From positions 1 to 5,376 of the forward strand of contig BNUJ01000094.1 of NCBI GenBank assembly GCA_025997275.1: a stretch of 5,376 bases of DNA, given 5' to 3'. Every line of letters begins with the position of its first letter. Position 1 is the stretch's first letter. A program made the translations under genes and the position numbers. The notes below the pieces were generated by a model that saw only the letters and a list, made by a program, of their open reading frames with translations, searched no databases and was not told where the DNA came from. Positions 4,441 to 5,376 of this stretch are shown piece by piece. Origin of the DNA: Deferribacterales bacterium (GTDB taxonomy: Bacteria > Chrysiogenota > Deferribacteres > Deferribacterales > JAISNW01).

Positions 4441-5376
4441 ATGGCTCTCTCTATTTACACTAATGTATGGTCTTCTGTGGCGCAGAAGAATCTTGAGTCT
4501 GCCAACAACACGCTTGGCAAGTCAATAGAACGACTGTCGTCAGGGTTGCGCATAAACCATGCGTCAGACGATGCTTCAGGATTAGCCATATCGGAGAAGT
4601 TGCGGACACAGATTAGTGCGTTGACTAAGGCTGCAAACAATGCGCAGGACGCTGTTTCGTTTTTACAAACAGCAGAGGGTGGCATGGAAGTCATCGGCGA
4701 TATGCTGCAACGCATGCGTGAGCTTGCAAATCAGGCGGGCAATGGCACCTATACTGCAGGCGATAGACGAGAGCTGCAAAAAGAGTTTGACCAGCTCAAG
4801 GCAGAAATTAACAGGGTATCAAACGCAACGGAGTTTAATACTAAAAAGTTATTATCAGGTTCAGCTGCTGGCTTATACTCATCAAGTAGCAGAGATGTGG
4901 ATGTTATATTCAGGGGTGCGCCTGCCGAAGGGAACTACAAACTGACGTTTAATGTAGAGCCCGGACAGAATGCTGTGTATAAGACAAATGTTATGTCATT
5001 ATCACACGATATGGTAGCAGCCGTTTCTAATACCAGCGGGTTCAAGAACTTCAATGCCACAGGCGATGTGTCCGCAGTCAACGATGCGACTATGACGTTT
5101 GCTGCGGGAACTGCTATTGGTATGGCAAGTATAAAGATAGCTGCATATGGCACTGGTATTAATCATAGTAATGTTTACAGTTTCACAGGTGCCACAATCC
5201 CAGCAGGGGTGAACGGGTATTTAGCGATGGAATTTAACGAAGACGTCAATAACGTTATAAGCAATGCTGGCACAATTAATGCAACCTTTACAGATGCTGT
5301 AACGGGCGCAACCTATAGTAAGACATTAACATATAAATACACATCAGCCACTAATATTAACATTGATAACAGTAGC
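4441..5376 (+). CDS. fliC: Flagellin, N-terminal part (3' end outside window)
   Basis: Subunit of the extracellular flagellar filament, exported through the flagellar type III apparatus without a cleaved signal peptide. The frame is open for 312 codons to the window edge. The N-terminal D0/D1 core (about residues 1-140) is typical: MALSIYTNVWSSVAQKNL, then ERLSSGLRINHASDDASGLA (30-49), LRTQI (54-58), NNAQDAVSFLQTAEGGM (66-82), LQRMRELANQA (89-99) and EFNTKKLLSG (131-140). From about residue 141 the sequence becomes Ser/Thr/Asn/Gly-rich with beta-like stretches, the variable surface domain. The window ends before the conserved C-terminal D1/D0 helices, so the full protein must be well over 312 residues. 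The ATG at 4441 has GGAGG at 4432-4436. The LQRMRELANQ segment keeps the Arg and Leu residues that in enterobacterial flagellin contact TLR5. GC content (30 of 60 bases at 4501-4560) resembles the phosphofructokinase gene, not the restriction cassette. Confidence 0.95.
   Translation, partial: MALSIYTNVWSSVAQKNLESANNTLGKSIERLSSGLRINHASDDASGLAISEKLRTQISALTKAANNAQDAVSFLQTAEGGMEVIGDMLQRMRELANQAGNGTYTAGDRRELQKEFDQLKAEINRVSNATEFNTKKLLSGSAAGLYSSSSRDVDVIFRGAPAEGNYKLTFNVEPGQNAVYKTNVMSLSHDMVAAVSNTSGFKNFNATGDVSAVNDATMTFAAGTAIGMASIKIAAYGTGINHSNVYSFTGATIPAGVNGYLAMEFNEDVNNVISNAGTINATFTDAVTGATYSKTLTYKYTSATNINIDNSS

Noticed and set aside
4640..5153. Open frames at 4640-4945 (+) and 4935-5153 (-)
   Set aside because: Both lie inside the flagellin coding frame, which has clear family motifs throughout its N-terminal part; they are shadows.
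1..5376. CRISPR array, tRNA, rRNA or insertion sequence
   Set aside because: I saw no regularly spaced repeats, no tRNA-like cloverleaf and no transposase-like frame.

Overview
The window holds three blocks that all read left to right. (1) Positions 2-2747 carry a type II restriction-modification cassette: the 3' part of a restriction endonuclease gene whose start lies before the window, followed by two different D12-class (alpha-group) adenine-N6 DNA methyltransferases. (2) Positions 2833-4080 carry a complete 6-phosphofructokinase of the pyrophosphate-dependent type. (3) Positions 4441-5376 carry the first 312 codons of a flagellin, still open at the window edge. The 360 bases before the flagellin hold no clear gene but are dense in signals.

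The organism is a flagellated bacterium with strong purine-rich ribosome binding sites (GGAGG type) and a sigma-A-like promoter. PPi-dependent phosphofructokinase is common in anaerobic or energy-limited fermenters, so a Bacillota-like anaerobe is plausible, but I cannot assign a phylum from this window. The restriction cassette is clearly more AT-rich than the rest. By hand count, 36 of 120 bases are G or C at 1801-1920, against 61 of 120 at 2881-3000 and 30 of 60 at 4501-4560. This fits an acquired defence cassette next to core genes.

The two methyltransferases are tightly coupled to the endonuclease: 3 bases separate the endonuclease stop from the first methyltransferase, and the second starts 35 bases inside the first. 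From memory of the family, the second resembles the N-terminal half of M.FokI and the first resembles its C-terminal half. The pair would then be a split, order-swapped version of a fused FokI-type methylase, one enzyme for each strand of a non-palindromic site.

The phosphofructokinase-flagellin gap contains a near-consensus promoter (4120-4148), a dyad over its start region, and a strong intrinsic terminator (4182-4241). Together these define a possible transcript of about 86 nt, either a small RNA or an attenuated leader. Further down, the flagellin ribosome binding site is the 3' arm of a 7-bp stem (4406-4412 with 4431-4437) with a second stem inside it, so flagellin translation may be gated by RNA structure. 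A 30-codon reading frame ends in that hairpin's loop, and three ANGGA motifs, one on the ribosome binding site, hint at control by CsrA or a leader peptide. These regulatory readings are inference.
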